From contig JAEYNS010000052.1 of assembly GCA_023412435.1 (NCBI GenBank), forward strand, positions 1-7,299: a stretch of 7,299 nt of DNA, written 5' to 3'. The notes beneath the pieces are model-generated. The model worked only from the letters and a program-made list of their open reading frames with translations, was not told where the DNA came from and did not search any database. The position numbers and the translations under genes are program-made. Origin of the DNA: Actinomycetes bacterium (GTDB taxonomy: Bacteria > Actinomycetota > Actinomycetes > Propionibacteriales > Propionibacteriaceae). Positions 1 through 6,694 of the stretch are shown in pieces (position 1 is the first letter of the stretch; each line of letters begins with the position of its first letter).

Positions 1-1
1 C

Positions 2-538
<537 letters not shown>

Positions 539-578
539 GCCCCGATCCCCCGCGCGAGCAGCTCACCGCCAGGCCCAC

Positions 579-616
579 CTCACCTCGCCGGGCAGAGCTC
601 ACCTCGCCGGACACAG
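579..616. repeat. Two-copy 19-bp tandem repeat after guaB1
   Basis: Two adjacent 19-bp units (579-597 and 598-616) share an identical 13-base core, CTCACCTCGCCGG, and match at 17 of 19 positions overall. They lie about 40 bp past the guaB1 stop, in non-coding sequence. A simple slippage duplication is the likeliest origin. No function can be assigned. Confidence 0.6.
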
Positions 617-644
617 CACGCTTCACAGGGCACGGCACGGCTCG

Positions 645-670
645 CGGGTGCGCACGTCCTTGCGTGCCCG
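645..670 (+). terminator. Candidate hairpin terminator for guaB1
   Basis: A 10-bp stem (645-654 with 661-670) encloses a 6-base loop (655-660). As plus-strand RNA all ten positions pair, two of them as G-U wobbles. On the minus strand those two become A-C mismatches, so the structure favours the guaB1 transcript. No U-tract follows, which is common for actinobacterial hairpin terminators. It sits about 105 bp after the guaB1 stop. Confidence 0.4.
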
Positions 671-677
671 GAGCCGC

Positions 678-693
678 GTGCGGCGCACCGCAC
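678..693. terminator. Short perfect hairpin in the convergent spacer
   Basis: GTGCGG (678-683) and CCGCAC (688-693) form a perfect 6-bp stem around a CGCA loop. It follows the larger hairpin at 645-670 and lies 46 bp past the stop of the opposing HNH gene. It could help end transcription from either side. Short GC palindromes arise easily by chance in DNA this GC-rich, so confidence is low. Confidence 0.25.
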
Positions 694-739
694 CCGAACT
701 GCGCTGCCTGGCTCCCCGCCCCTTCCCCTTCGTGACCAC

Positions 740-2035
740 TCAAGGTCGGTACCGGTGATTGCGATCCCACCCCCGGCCTGTGTCGACCTCCGCCCGACCG
801 CCGGGGTCGCGCCGGAACCGCCACCGCTGCCGGTGGGCGTCATGGTGGTGGGCCCGACACAGCAGGTACCCCTCGTTGAGGTTTGTCCTGCCGCCCTGGG
901 CGAACGGGGCGCCGCCGTGGTGCGCCTCACACCAGGCGGGTGGCCGGTCGCAGCCCGGCGCCACGCAGCCGCCGTCCATCACAGTCAGGGCGTCTCGCTG
1001 CGACCTGCTGAACAGCCGCTGGCTGCGGCCCAGATCAACAGGTACGCCCGGACCCCCGAGTACTGCCGGAAGTATCCCGTGGCTGCAGGCCAGCCTACGC
1101 AGCTGGGTGGTCGAGACCCGCTCGCCGGTACCGAGCGTCGCCGCGGCGACCGCCGACCTGAGCTTCTCCTCCTGGATGGTCACGACGATGCGGGCCGGGG
1201 TGCCGCCCGTGGTCGGCAAGCCGTCGACCGGGAGGTGCTCGACCAGCGCCAGCAGGGCCTCCCCGGCCTTGCGGTCGTACGGCTTGCCCTGCTCCGCCTC
1301 TGCCCGCACCCTCTCGACCCGGGGGCGCTGGGCCTCAGCCGCATGGGCCCGCCGTGGCGCGGCGAAGGCGTCGACGACCGTCTTCAGCATCCGCGCCTGC
1401 AGCTCGGGCAGGACGAACCTGCCCTGCCAGGTGCCGTCTCCGTTGCTCCACATCGTCAGCGAGGTCTTCGCCCGCGCGGCAGCCTCGCGCCGCTCCAGTA
1501 GAGCGTTCTCGTGGGCGTCCACAACGTCGGGCTCGTCGAACAGCTCGGTGATCCGTCGCGCCCTTGTGGCGAGATCACCCGGGGTGAGGAGAGCAGCCTC
1601 GGCAATGAGCTGCTGCTCGGCCAACCGACGCTGCTGCTCGGTGGTCGCCTCAGGGAGTTGGCGAAGCGCCGTCCCGATCACCACAGCATGGGGCTGGCTG
1701 ATACGCCCCTGTGCGGCGGCCTGCTCGGCCGCCTGGGCTCCGGCGAGCGCCCGAGCCTGCCTCAGTTCACGGTGGGCTGCCGCGGGATCGCGGCCGAAGT
1801 CTCCCGCAAGAATCTGGCGTGTGTCGCGGACAGGTACCAGGCGCTCCACCGCCCGCACTGCCGCGCCGGCATGGACCTGCAGCATCGAGACGAGCTCGCG
1901 CGTCCGGGCAGCCGCAACACGAGCCTCGGCCGCAGACAGGCCCGCATAGCTGGGAAGGGGGATCTCGGCGACGGCGTCGCGCAACCGCTCCAGCCGGCTG
2001 ATCAAGTCGGTGGCTTCCGCGAGCTGGGCGACCAC
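740..2035 (-). CDS. DUF222 / HNH endonuclease domain protein (13E12 repeat family)
   Basis: This is a 431-residue protein of the actinobacterial DUF222-HNH family, called 13E12 repeat proteins in Mycobacterium tuberculosis. The N-terminal ~300 residues are the alpha-helical, Ala/Arg/Glu-rich DUF222 region. The C-terminal part holds a zinc-ribbon-like HNH module with Cys357, Cys362 and Cys369, the His pair 372-373, T-N-L-N at 384-387, and L-C-R-A-H-H at 392-397. The usual H-H-I-x-x-W-x-x-G-G spacing is one residue longer and lacks the Trp. The position normally held by Asn in T-x-L-x-N is Glu388. The GTG start at 2035 is chosen because the frame closes at a stop at 2066-2068, no other start lies between, and a strong GGAGG site lies 7 nt upstream. 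DNA-nicking or cleaving activity is inferred from the fold; the biological role of the family is not established. The gene is divergent from the LRR gene and convergent with guaB1, and is probably SOS-regulated (see the LexA site). Confidence 0.9.
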   Translation of the reverse strand: MVAQLAEATDLISRLERLRDAVAEIPLPSYAGLSAAEARVAAARTRELVSMLQVHAGAAVRAVERLVPVRDTRQILAGDFGRDPAAAHRELRQARALAGAQAAEQAAAQGRISQPHAVVIGTALRQLPEATTEQQRRLAEQQLIAEAALLTPGDLATRARRITELFDEPDVVDAHENALLERREAAARAKTSLTMWSNGDGTWQGRFVLPELQARMLKTVVDAFAAPRRAHAAEAQRPRVERVRAEAEQGKPYDRKAGEALLALVEHLPVDGLPTTGGTPARIVVTIQEEKLRSAVAAATLGTGERVSTTQLRRLACSHGILPAVLGGPGVPVDLGRSQRLFSRSQRDALTVMDGGCVAPGCDRPPAWCEAHHGGAPFAQGGRTNLNEGYLLCRAHHHDAHRQRWRFRRDPGGRAEVDTGRGWDRNHRYRP

Positions 2036-2039
2036 GATG

Positions 2040-2050
2040 CCCCCTCCCCC
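2040..2050 (-). promoter_or_regulatory. Ribosome binding site of the DUF222-HNH gene
   Basis: The minus strand reads GGGGGAGGGGG here. Its GGAGG core (2047-2043) lies 7 nt before the GTG at 2035. This strong Shine-Dalgarno match decides the GTG start. Confidence 0.75.
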
Positions 2051-2059
2051 AGACAGATT

Positions 2060-2075
2060 TCGAACTTATGTTTCA
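2060..2075. promoter_or_regulatory. Candidate LexA operator (SOS box)
   Basis: The site reads TCGAAC-TTAT-GTTTCA on the plus strand. The actinobacterial/mycobacterial LexA consensus is TCGAAC-N4-GTTCGA, so the left half is perfect and the right half matches 4 of 6, giving 10 of 12 conserved positions. It lies 24 bp upstream of the DUF222-HNH start and abuts or overlaps its likely -10 element, where LexA binding would block transcription. Several 13E12-family genes in M. tuberculosis are known to carry LexA boxes and to be induced by DNA damage, which supports the call. Confidence 0.6.
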
Positions 2076-2080
2076 TACTA
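2075..2080 (-). promoter_or_regulatory. Candidate -10 element for the DUF222-HNH gene
   Basis: TAGTAT on the minus strand fits the actinobacterial TAnnnT -10 pattern. It would place the transcription start near 2068, inside the LexA box, leaving a 5' leader of about 30 nt. No good TTGACA-like -35 is visible 16-18 bp upstream. Confidence 0.4.
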
Positions 2081-2264
2081 TCGCGGGCCGCCGACAGTTG
2101 AGGAGACATTAGGCCTTATCAGAGTCACTTTCGGGGTGACACAAGTACCCTGTGGAGAACCTCGCGGCAACGGCAAATCTGTCAGACCCGCGTGCTGGGA
2201 GAACGCGCGATCCAAAGGGAACTACTCCTGCGCCACTACTGATCTTGTCAACGCCGGTCGAACC

Positions 2265-2293
2265 TTGACCCCTTATCGCCGGGTGTGTTCTAG
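2265..2293 (+). promoter_or_regulatory. Candidate promoter for the LRR protein gene
   Basis: TTGACC (2265-2270), a good -35 match, is followed after exactly 17 bp by TTCTAG (2288-2293), a weak -10. Transcription would start near 2300, leaving a leader of about 140 nt before the ATG at 2443. It is the best sigma70-type pair I found upstream of the gene, but the -10 is poor. Confidence 0.3.
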
Positions 2294-2351
2294 GGCGACA
2301 CAGGGTCAGCATTCACCGGCGTCGAAAGATCTCACCCTTTCTGCGCAAATC

Positions 2352-2362
2352 CCCTGTCAGGG
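2352..2362. promoter_or_regulatory. Short palindrome upstream of the LRR gene
   Basis: CCCTG-T-CAGGG is a perfect inverted repeat with a one-base centre, 80 bp before the LRR gene start and downstream of the candidate promoter. It could be a regulator half-site pair. At 11 bp, chance occurrence is quite possible. Confidence 0.2.
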
Positions 2363-2430
2363 ACACCGAGGCACGCCACAATGCCTGCATCCGAGCGCGC
2401 CGTACGCACCTGCAGAATCGGCCGCCGGGC

Positions 2431-2437
2431 AGAGGGG
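2431..2437 (+). promoter_or_regulatory. Ribosome binding site of the LRR protein gene
   Basis: AGAGGGG lies 5 nt before the ATG at 2443. It supports that start, which also places a clean signal peptide at the N-terminus. Confidence 0.55.
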
Positions 2438-2442
2438 CGAGC

Positions 2443-4524
2443 ATGGGCCACCGATGGCACCGCACACTGGCAGTCGGGCTGACACTCCTACTGTGCACGT
2501 CGGCACCCCCCGCCCAGGCGGCCGATCCACCACTCATCCCCGACCCAGGGCTGCGGGCGTGCCTCGCCGCGGCGGTAGGGGGTGACCTCACCGCTGAGAA
2601 CCTGGCGGCGCTCACCAACCTGAGCTGCACAGCCATCACCACGCCGGAGGTCGCGGACCTGACCGGCGTCGAGGCCATGACGAGCCTGACGAGCGTGCGA
2701 CTTCACAGCGACGTGGCACTGGACCTCAGCCCGCTCGCGGCCCTACCCGCGCTGGGCGGAGCCTCCCTCATCCTTCCCGCCACGGTCGACCTGGCCTCCT
2801 TGGCCTCGCTGCGCCACTTGTGGGGGCTCTACCTGGCCGTGACTCCCGAGCACGACCTCTCCCCCCTCGCCAGGCTCCGGCTGACCAGCCTGCTGCTCGG
2901 CGTCGACGGCACGTCGCTGCCGGCCGTCCCGGCTCTGGACGAGCCGCTGGAACTCTTCTCGGTCAGCGGTTCCGCCCTAACCAGCCTCGACGGGCTCGAG
3001 AGCGTTGTCTCCCGGTCCGGCTACTTCAACGTGCCTTCCCTCACCGACTCGTCCGCCTTCGCCGACATGGCGATCGGCAGTCTCAGCCTCACCACTGCCC
3101 AGTCCGGAATCAGCGACGCCTTGACCCGGACCCGTGGCCTGACCTCCCTCGCGCTGCACCACTCACAGATCACAGACCTCACCCCCTTGGCGGGGGCTCC
3201 GGCGTTGACCACGCTTCGGCTTACGAGCGCCCGCAACCTGACCGACCTCGGACCGGCAGGCAGCTTGCGAGGGCTCGAGGTCCTGTCCGCACCGGGCTCA
3301 CAGGTCACGTCGATAGCCGCGCTGGAGGGTGCTGGCAGACTCAGGGAGCTCGACCTCAGCGGCGCCCGGATCAGCGACATCTCCGCGCTCGCCGACCTGC
3401 CCGACGGTGCAAGGGTGAACCTCACCGGCAACCGACTCCACGACTTCTCCCCGCTGGCGGGCTGGCGCGGCAACCTGAGCGCCCAGGGCCAGGAGGTCAT
3501 CCTACCGGCGGCGACCGAGGACACCCCTTTCCCGATCCGGCTGTTCGACGAGGCAGGCAAGCCCCTGCAGGGCCTGCCCTTCGACAGCGACTATCGCGAC
3601 GCCGAACTGCGCTACCTGTACCCGGCCCCGAACGGGAACCTGTACCTGAGCAACGCGATCGACTCCCCGACCATCACCGTCAACCTCTACCAGGAGGTCA
3701 AGGCCGGGCGCGCGTTCGGCAGCGTCAGCCGACCCGTCCTCTCGACCGCCCGACCGAGGGTGGGCAAGCGGGTCTCCGTCAGCCTGCCACCGTGGAACCC
3801 GCAGCCCACGAGCGTCAGCTACCGCTGGCTGCGCGACGGCCGCGAGATCCCCGGCGCTACCGGCAGCAGCTATGTCCCGACCGCCGCCGACCTCGGCAGC
3901 GTGCTCTGGGTGATCGGACGCGGGCGCCGCGAGGGCTACCACCCCGAGTACACCCGCCCGGTCCTGACCCACTATCCCGTCGCGAAGAGCTCCTTCTCGT
4001 CGGTGTCGGCGCCGACCGTCAAGGGCCGCCGCGCCGTCGGCAGCAAGCTGACCGCCGCCATCACCTGGCAACCCGACCCCGCGAAACTCAGCTACCAGTG
4101 GTACCGCAACGGCAGGAAGATCAGCGGTGCCACCAAGGCGAGCTACACCCTCAGAGCCTCCGACTACCGGTACCGCTTCACCGTCAAGGTCACCGCCCGC
4201 CGTGCCGGCTACCACACCCTCACCAAGACCAGCGCGAGCACCGCACGGGTAGCCAAGGGCACCCTGACCACGGCGAAGGTGACGATCAGCGGTGACCCGG
4301 GCGTGGGCAGCCGGCTGACCGCACACCGCGGCACCTGGGGACCCGGAACAGTCACTTACAGCTACCGCTGGTACCGCGACGGCAAGAGGATCAAGGGCGC
4401 CACCGCCAAGACCTACCGCCCCACCAAGGCCGATAGCGACCACACCCTCACCGTCAAGGTCACCGGCCGCAGGACCGGCTACACCACCCGCACTGTCACG
4501 TCACCGTCGGTCGACATCGCCTGA
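2443..4524 (+). CDS. Secreted leucine-rich-repeat protein with three Ig-like repeats
   Basis: This 693-residue protein is predicted to be exported. A Sec signal peptide covers residues 1-26 (basic H-R-x-H-R, hydrophobic core 9-17, cleavage after A-Q-A). The mature N-terminus is the cap typical of bacterial secreted LRR proteins: I-P-D-P-x-L-R-A-C near 32-40, then L-T-x-L-S-C near 57-62. Its two cysteines (40 and 62) may form a disulfide. Residues ~73-345 are about a dozen degenerate ~22-residue leucine-rich repeats of the internalin/SDS22 kind (for example I-T-D-L-T-P-L-A and I-S-D-I-S-A-L-A). Residues ~346-427 look like a beta-sandwich linker. Residues ~428-693 are three Ig-like repeats. There is no LPXTG motif, C-terminal membrane helix or LysM/SLH module, so how it is retained at the surface, if it is, is not visible. 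LRR surfaces usually bind proteins; the ligand here is unknown. The start is supported by AGAGGGG 5 nt upstream. The gene is convergent with ctaF across a shared terminator. Confidence 0.88.
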   Translation: MGHRWHRTLAVGLTLLLCTSAPPAQAADPPLIPDPGLRACLAAAVGGDLTAENLAALTNLSCTAITTPEVADLTGVEAMTSLTSVRLHSDVALDLSPLAALPALGGASLILPATVDLASLASLRHLWGLYLAVTPEHDLSPLARLRLTSLLLGVDGTSLPAVPALDEPLELFSVSGSALTSLDGLESVVSRSGYFNVPSLTDSSAFADMAIGSLSLTTAQSGISDALTRTRGLTSLALHHSQITDLTPLAGAPALTTLRLTSARNLTDLGPAGSLRGLEVLSAPGSQVTSIAALEGAGRLRELDLSGARISDISALADLPDGARVNLTGNRLHDFSPLAGWRGNLSAQGQEVILPAATEDTPFPIRLFDEAGKPLQGLPFDSDYRDAELRYLYPAPNGNLYLSNAIDSPTITVNLYQEVKAGRAFGSVSRPVLSTARPRVGKRVSVSLPPWNPQPTSVSYRWLRDGREIPGATGSSYVPTAADLGSVLWVIGRGRREGYHPEYTRPVLTHYPVAKSSFSSVSAPTVKGRRAVGSKLTAAITWQPDPAKLSYQWYRNGRKISGATKASYTLRASDYRYRFTVKVTARRAGYHTLTKTSASTARVAKGTLTTAKVTISGDPGVGSRLTAHRGTWGPGTVTYSYRWYRDGKRIKGATAKTYRPTKADSDHTLTVKVTGRRTGYTTRTVTSPSVDIA
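2659..3477 (+). repeat. Leucine-rich repeat array (coding)
   Basis: This stretch encodes roughly residues 73-345 of the secreted protein. Repeats follow an L-x-x-L-x-L-x-x-x-x-I-x-D-L-x-P-L-A pattern. They are clear at the start (D-L-S-P-L-A) and from about residue 230 on (D-L-T-P-L-A, D-I-S-A-L-A, D-F-S-P-L-A), and degenerate in between. The DNA itself is not repeated at high identity, so the array is old rather than recently expanded. Confidence 0.75.
3724..4521 (+). repeat. Three tandem Ig-like repeats of about 90 residues (coding)
   Basis: The repeats cover about residues 428-516, 517-605 and 606-693. Each has an x-V-G-x-x-L/V start, a central Y-x-W-x-R-x-G-x-x-I-x-G-A-T motif, and a terminal V-x-x-R-R-x-G-Y. 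The central Tyr falls at residues 460, 551 and 641, a period of 90-91. This repeat type is common, often in several copies, at the C-terminus of secreted actinobacterial proteins, where it probably acts as a stalk or wall-contact module. Repeats 2 and 3 resemble each other more than repeat 1, which has W-L-R-D-G and a shifted end. Confidence 0.85.
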
Positions 4525-4535
4525 GCGCAACGGAC

Positions 4536-4567
4536 AACGGGCCCCCACCACCCGGTGGGAGCCCGTT
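4536..4567. terminator. Bidirectional hairpin terminator between the LRR gene and ctaF
   Basis: AACGGGC (4536-4542) pairs with GCCCGTT (4561-4567), and CCCACC (4544-4549) pairs with GGTGGG (4554-4559). One C-A mismatch (4543/4560) separates the two stem segments, and the loop is ACCC. The stem of 13 pairs plus one mismatch is nearly symmetric, so it can form in transcripts from both strands. It lies 11 bp after the LRR stop and 13 bp after the ctaF stop, exactly where convergent genes would share a terminator. No U-tract follows, as is usual in GC-rich actinobacteria. Confidence 0.85.
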
Positions 4568-4580
4568 CTCGCGCAGCTGT

Positions 4581-4976
4581 TCAGTGCTGGTAGTCGCCGC
4601 GGTAGTACTCGTAGCACCAGCCGGTGACCGCCCAGGCCCCGAGGGCGAACCCGAGGATGGTCAACCACCAGCCGAACACGGGACCGAGCGCTGCCATCGT
4701 CACGATCAGGGCCGTCCAGAACGGCCAGATGCTGGCCGGCGGGAAGAAGCCGAGTTCGCCGGCGCCCTCGATGATCTCGGCGTCCTTGCGGTCCTCCAGG
4801 CGCGGGTCCATCTTGCGGGACTGGATGAACAGGTACACCGAGAGCATCGCGGTGAAGCCGAAGGTGAGGGTGAGCGCAGCCGTCCCGATCACCTCGTGCG
4901 ACATGAACCAGTAGATCGGGGCCACGATCGCCATGAAGATCGCGAGGTAGGCGAAGATCTGGGTCTCCTGCTTCAT
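4581..4976 (-). CDS. ctaF: Cytochrome c oxidase subunit IV, actinobacterial type
   Basis: This 131-residue membrane protein is the small fourth subunit of the actinobacterial aa3-type cytochrome c oxidase. Four hydrophobic segments are visible at about residues 8-25, 31-52, 84-104 and 105-125. A charged loop ([12 protein letters not shown]) and an E-L-G-F-F-P-P segment lie between the second and third. The end C-Y-E-Y-Y-R-G-D-Y is typical of the family. The ATG at 4976 is chosen because GGGAGGTG lies 5 nt upstream. It also overlaps the ctaD stop by four bases (ATGA, 4973-4976), so translation is likely coupled to ctaD. The same frame stays open far upstream inside ctaD, but that stretch is a shadow. 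The subunit has no cofactor; it is thought to support assembly or stability of the complex. It is the last gene of the operon, followed by the bidirectional hairpin. Confidence 0.95.
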   Translation of the reverse strand: MKQETQIFAYLAIFMAIVAPIYWFMSHEVIGTAALTLTFGFTAMLSVYLFIQSRKMDPRLEDRKDAEIIEGAGELGFFPPASIWPFWTALIVTMAALGPVFGWWLTILGFALGAWAVTGWCYEYYRGDYQH

Positions 4977-6694
4977 CGCTGCACCTCCCGCTGCTCGTCG
5001 CCGTCGTCCGCGGCGTCCACCAGGGCCTCCTGGACGGGGTTCTCCGGGGCCTCGAGGCTGAGCCCCGGGTGGTCGCGGTCGAAGGTGGGCGACTCGGACC
5101 TGATCCGCGGCAAGCTGGTGAAGTTGAACCGCGGCGGCGGGGAGGAGGTCGACCACTCGAGGCTGCGACCCCAGCCCCACGGGTCGTCCACCTTCACCAG
5201 CGGTGCGTTCCGCGAGTTCCACACGTTCCACAGGAAGGGCAGCATGGCCACACCGAGCAGGAACGCACCGACGGTCGAGATCTGGTTCAGCAAGGTGAAC
5301 CCGTCGCCCGGCAGGTAGTCGGCGATCCGCCGCGTCATGCCTTCGACCCCCAGCCAGTGCTGGACGAGGAAGGTGGTGTGGAAGCCGACGAAGGTCAGCC
5401 AGAAGTGCAGCTTGCCGACCCGCTCGTTCAGCATCCGCCCGGTGAGCTTGGGCCACCAGAAGTAGAAGCCGGCGAACATCGCGAACACCACGGTGCCGAA
5501 CAGCACGTAGTGGAAGTGCGCGACCACGAAGTAGGAGTCGGAGACCTGGAAGTCCAGCGGCGGCGCCGCAAGGATGATGCCGGTCAGCCCGCCGAACAGG
5601 AAGGTGGTCAGGAAGCCGAGCGCCCACAGCATGGGCGTGTCGAAGCTGATCGACCCGCCCCACATGGTGCCGATCCAGTTGAAGAACTTCACCCCCGTGG
5701 GGACGGCGATCAAGAACGTCATGAACGAGAAGAACGGCAGGTTGACCGCGCCGGTGACGAACATGTGGTGGGCCCACACCGAGATCGACAGGGCACCGAT
5801 CGCCAAGGTGGCGGCAACCAGCCCGACATAGCCGAAGACCGGCTTGCGGCTGAAGACCGGGAGCACCTCGGTGATGATGCCGAAGAACGGCAGCGCGATG
5901 ATGTACACCTCGGGAGGGCCGAAGAACCAGAACAGGTGCTGCCACAGGATCGCCCCGCCGGTGGCCGGGTCGAGGATGTGCGTCCCCATCGACCGCTGTG
6001 CCTCCAGGACGAGCAGCCCTGCTGCCAGCACGGGGAAGCAGACCAGCACCATGATCGAGGTGACAAGGATGTTCCAGGTGAAGATCGGCATCCGGAACAT
6101 GGTCATGCCGGGCGCGCGCATGGTCAGGATCGTGGTGATGAAGTTGACCGCGCCGAGGATGGTCGACAGGCCCATCACGTACAGGCCCATCACCCACAGG
6201 TCGCCGCCGATCCCGGGGGTGTTGATCGCGTCCGAGAGCGGGACGTAGGCGAACCAGCCGAAGCTTGCGGCGCCGTCAGGGGTGAGGAAGCCGGCGCAGG
6301 CGGTCAGCGAACCGAACAGGTAGGTCCAGTAGCTGAAGGCGTTCATCCGCGGGAAGGCCACGTCGGGCGCGCCGATCTGCAACGGCATGATCGCGTTGGC
6401 GAAGGCCGCGAACATCGGGGTCGCGAACATCAGCAGCATGATCGTGCCGTGCATGGTGAACAGCTGGTTGAAGGTCTCGTAGTGCACCAGCTGCAGGCCG
6501 GGGAAGGCGAGCTCGGCCCGCATCAACAGGGCGAGGATGCCGCCGAAGGCGAAGAACAGCAGCGACGTGACGAAGTACATGTTGCCGATCAGCTTGTGAT
6601 CGGTCGTGGTGAGCAGCTTCATCGCCAGCGACCCCCACTGCCGCCGCTCGGCGATGGTCGGGGCGTCCTCGATGGTCACGCGTGCGACGCTCAT
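4973..6694 (-). CDS. ctaD: Cytochrome c oxidase subunit I, with a CuB-ligand His-to-Pro change
   Basis: This 573-residue catalytic subunit of aa3-type cytochrome c oxidase reduces O2 to water at heme a3-CuB and pumps protons across the cytoplasmic membrane. Twelve membrane helices fill residues ~35-490. A soluble tail follows ([13 protein letters not shown], then L-P-R-I-R-S-E-S-P), as in Streptomyces-type CtaD. Visible key residues are His82 (heme a, in M-H-G-T-I-M), His309-His310 (CuB, in W-A-H-H-M-F), His393 (heme a3) and His395 (heme a) in V-A-H-F-H-Y, the K-channel Lys in P-T-G-V-K-F-F, the D-channel Asp in G-A-P-D-V-A-F-P-R, Glu262 and Tyr264. The third CuB ligand, normally the His of F-G-H-P-E-V-Y, is Pro260 (codon CCT, 5915-5917). 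The ATG at 6694 has GAGGGAG 8 nt upstream and overlaps the ctaC stop by one base (TGATG); the in-frame extension upstream lies inside ctaC and is not used. If the proline is real, normal O2 reduction is doubtful. Confidence 0.96.
   Translation of the reverse strand: MSVARVTIEDAPTIAERRQWGSLAMKLLTTTDHKLIGNMYFVTSLLFFAFGGILALLMRAELAFPGLQLVHYETFNQLFTMHGTIMLLMFATPMFAAFANAIMPLQIGAPDVAFPRMNAFSYWTYLFGSLTACAGFLTPDGAASFGWFAYVPLSDAINTPGIGGDLWVMGLYVMGLSTILGAVNFITTILTMRAPGMTMFRMPIFTWNILVTSIMVLVCFPVLAAGLLVLEAQRSMGTHILDPATGGAILWQHLFWFFGPPEVYIIALPFFGIITEVLPVFSRKPVFGYVGLVAATLAIGALSISVWAHHMFVTGAVNLPFFSFMTFLIAVPTGVKFFNWIGTMWGGSISFDTPMLWALGFLTTFLFGGLTGIILAAPPLDFQVSDSYFVVAHFHYVLFGTVVFAMFAGFYFWWPKLTGRMLNERVGKLHFWLTFVGFHTTFLVQHWLGVEGMTRRIADYLPGDGFTLLNQISTVGAFLLGVAMLPFLWNVWNSRNAPLVKVDDPWGWGRSLEWSTSSPPPRFNFTSLPRIRSESPTFDRDHPGLSLEAPENPVQEALVDAADDGDEQREVQR
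4982..4989 (-). promoter_or_regulatory. Ribosome binding site of ctaF, inside ctaD
   Basis: GGGAGGTG on the minus strand lies within the last codons of ctaD, 5 nt before the ctaF ATG. It fixes the ctaF start despite the long open frame upstream. Confidence 0.75.

Larger units (their letters stand above)
2081..2442. other. Divergent intergenic region, no gene seen
   Basis: About 360 bp lie between the HNH promoter and the LRR gene start. The region is visibly richer in A and T than the flanking genes. Short frames here show no actinobacterial codon bias and no recognisable protein. I see no tRNA, riboswitch or CRISPR-like structure. A weak plus-strand promoter and one short palindrome inside it are listed separately. 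Confidence 0.6.

Noticed and set aside
759..1949. Open frames on the plus strand opposite the DUF222-HNH gene
   Set aside because: Low-complexity Arg/Ala/Ser/Pro composition and no domain. The minus-strand frame carries clear DUF222 and HNH signatures and a good ribosome binding site.
2258..2273. Second possible LexA site, TCGAAC-CTTG-ACCCCT
   Set aside because: Only the left half matches; the right half bears no resemblance to GTTCGA.
2487..2505. Possible lipoprotein signal (Cys18 in L-L-L-C) in the LRR protein
   Set aside because: The residue before the Cys is Leu rather than Gly, Ala or Ser. A standard A-Q-A cleavage site follows, so signal peptidase I processing fits better.
2820..4295. 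Second plus-strand frame (491 codons) inside the LRR gene
   Set aside because: It is a Pro/Arg/Gln-rich out-of-frame shadow. The LRR and Ig-like repeats are in the frame starting at 2443.
5530..5560. Gln instead of His in the CtaD motif D-F-Q-V-S-D-S-Y-F
   Set aside because: This position is not a metal ligand and varies between oxidases. The Asp of the following S-D-S-Y, which matches the conserved Mg/propionate-region Asp, is present.
4977..6197. Long minus-strand frame upstream of and in frame with ctaF, suggesting a larger fused protein
   Set aside because: The added part is ctaD read in the wrong frame (His/Arg/Pro-rich). The strong ribosome binding site and ATGA overlap place the ctaF start at 4976.
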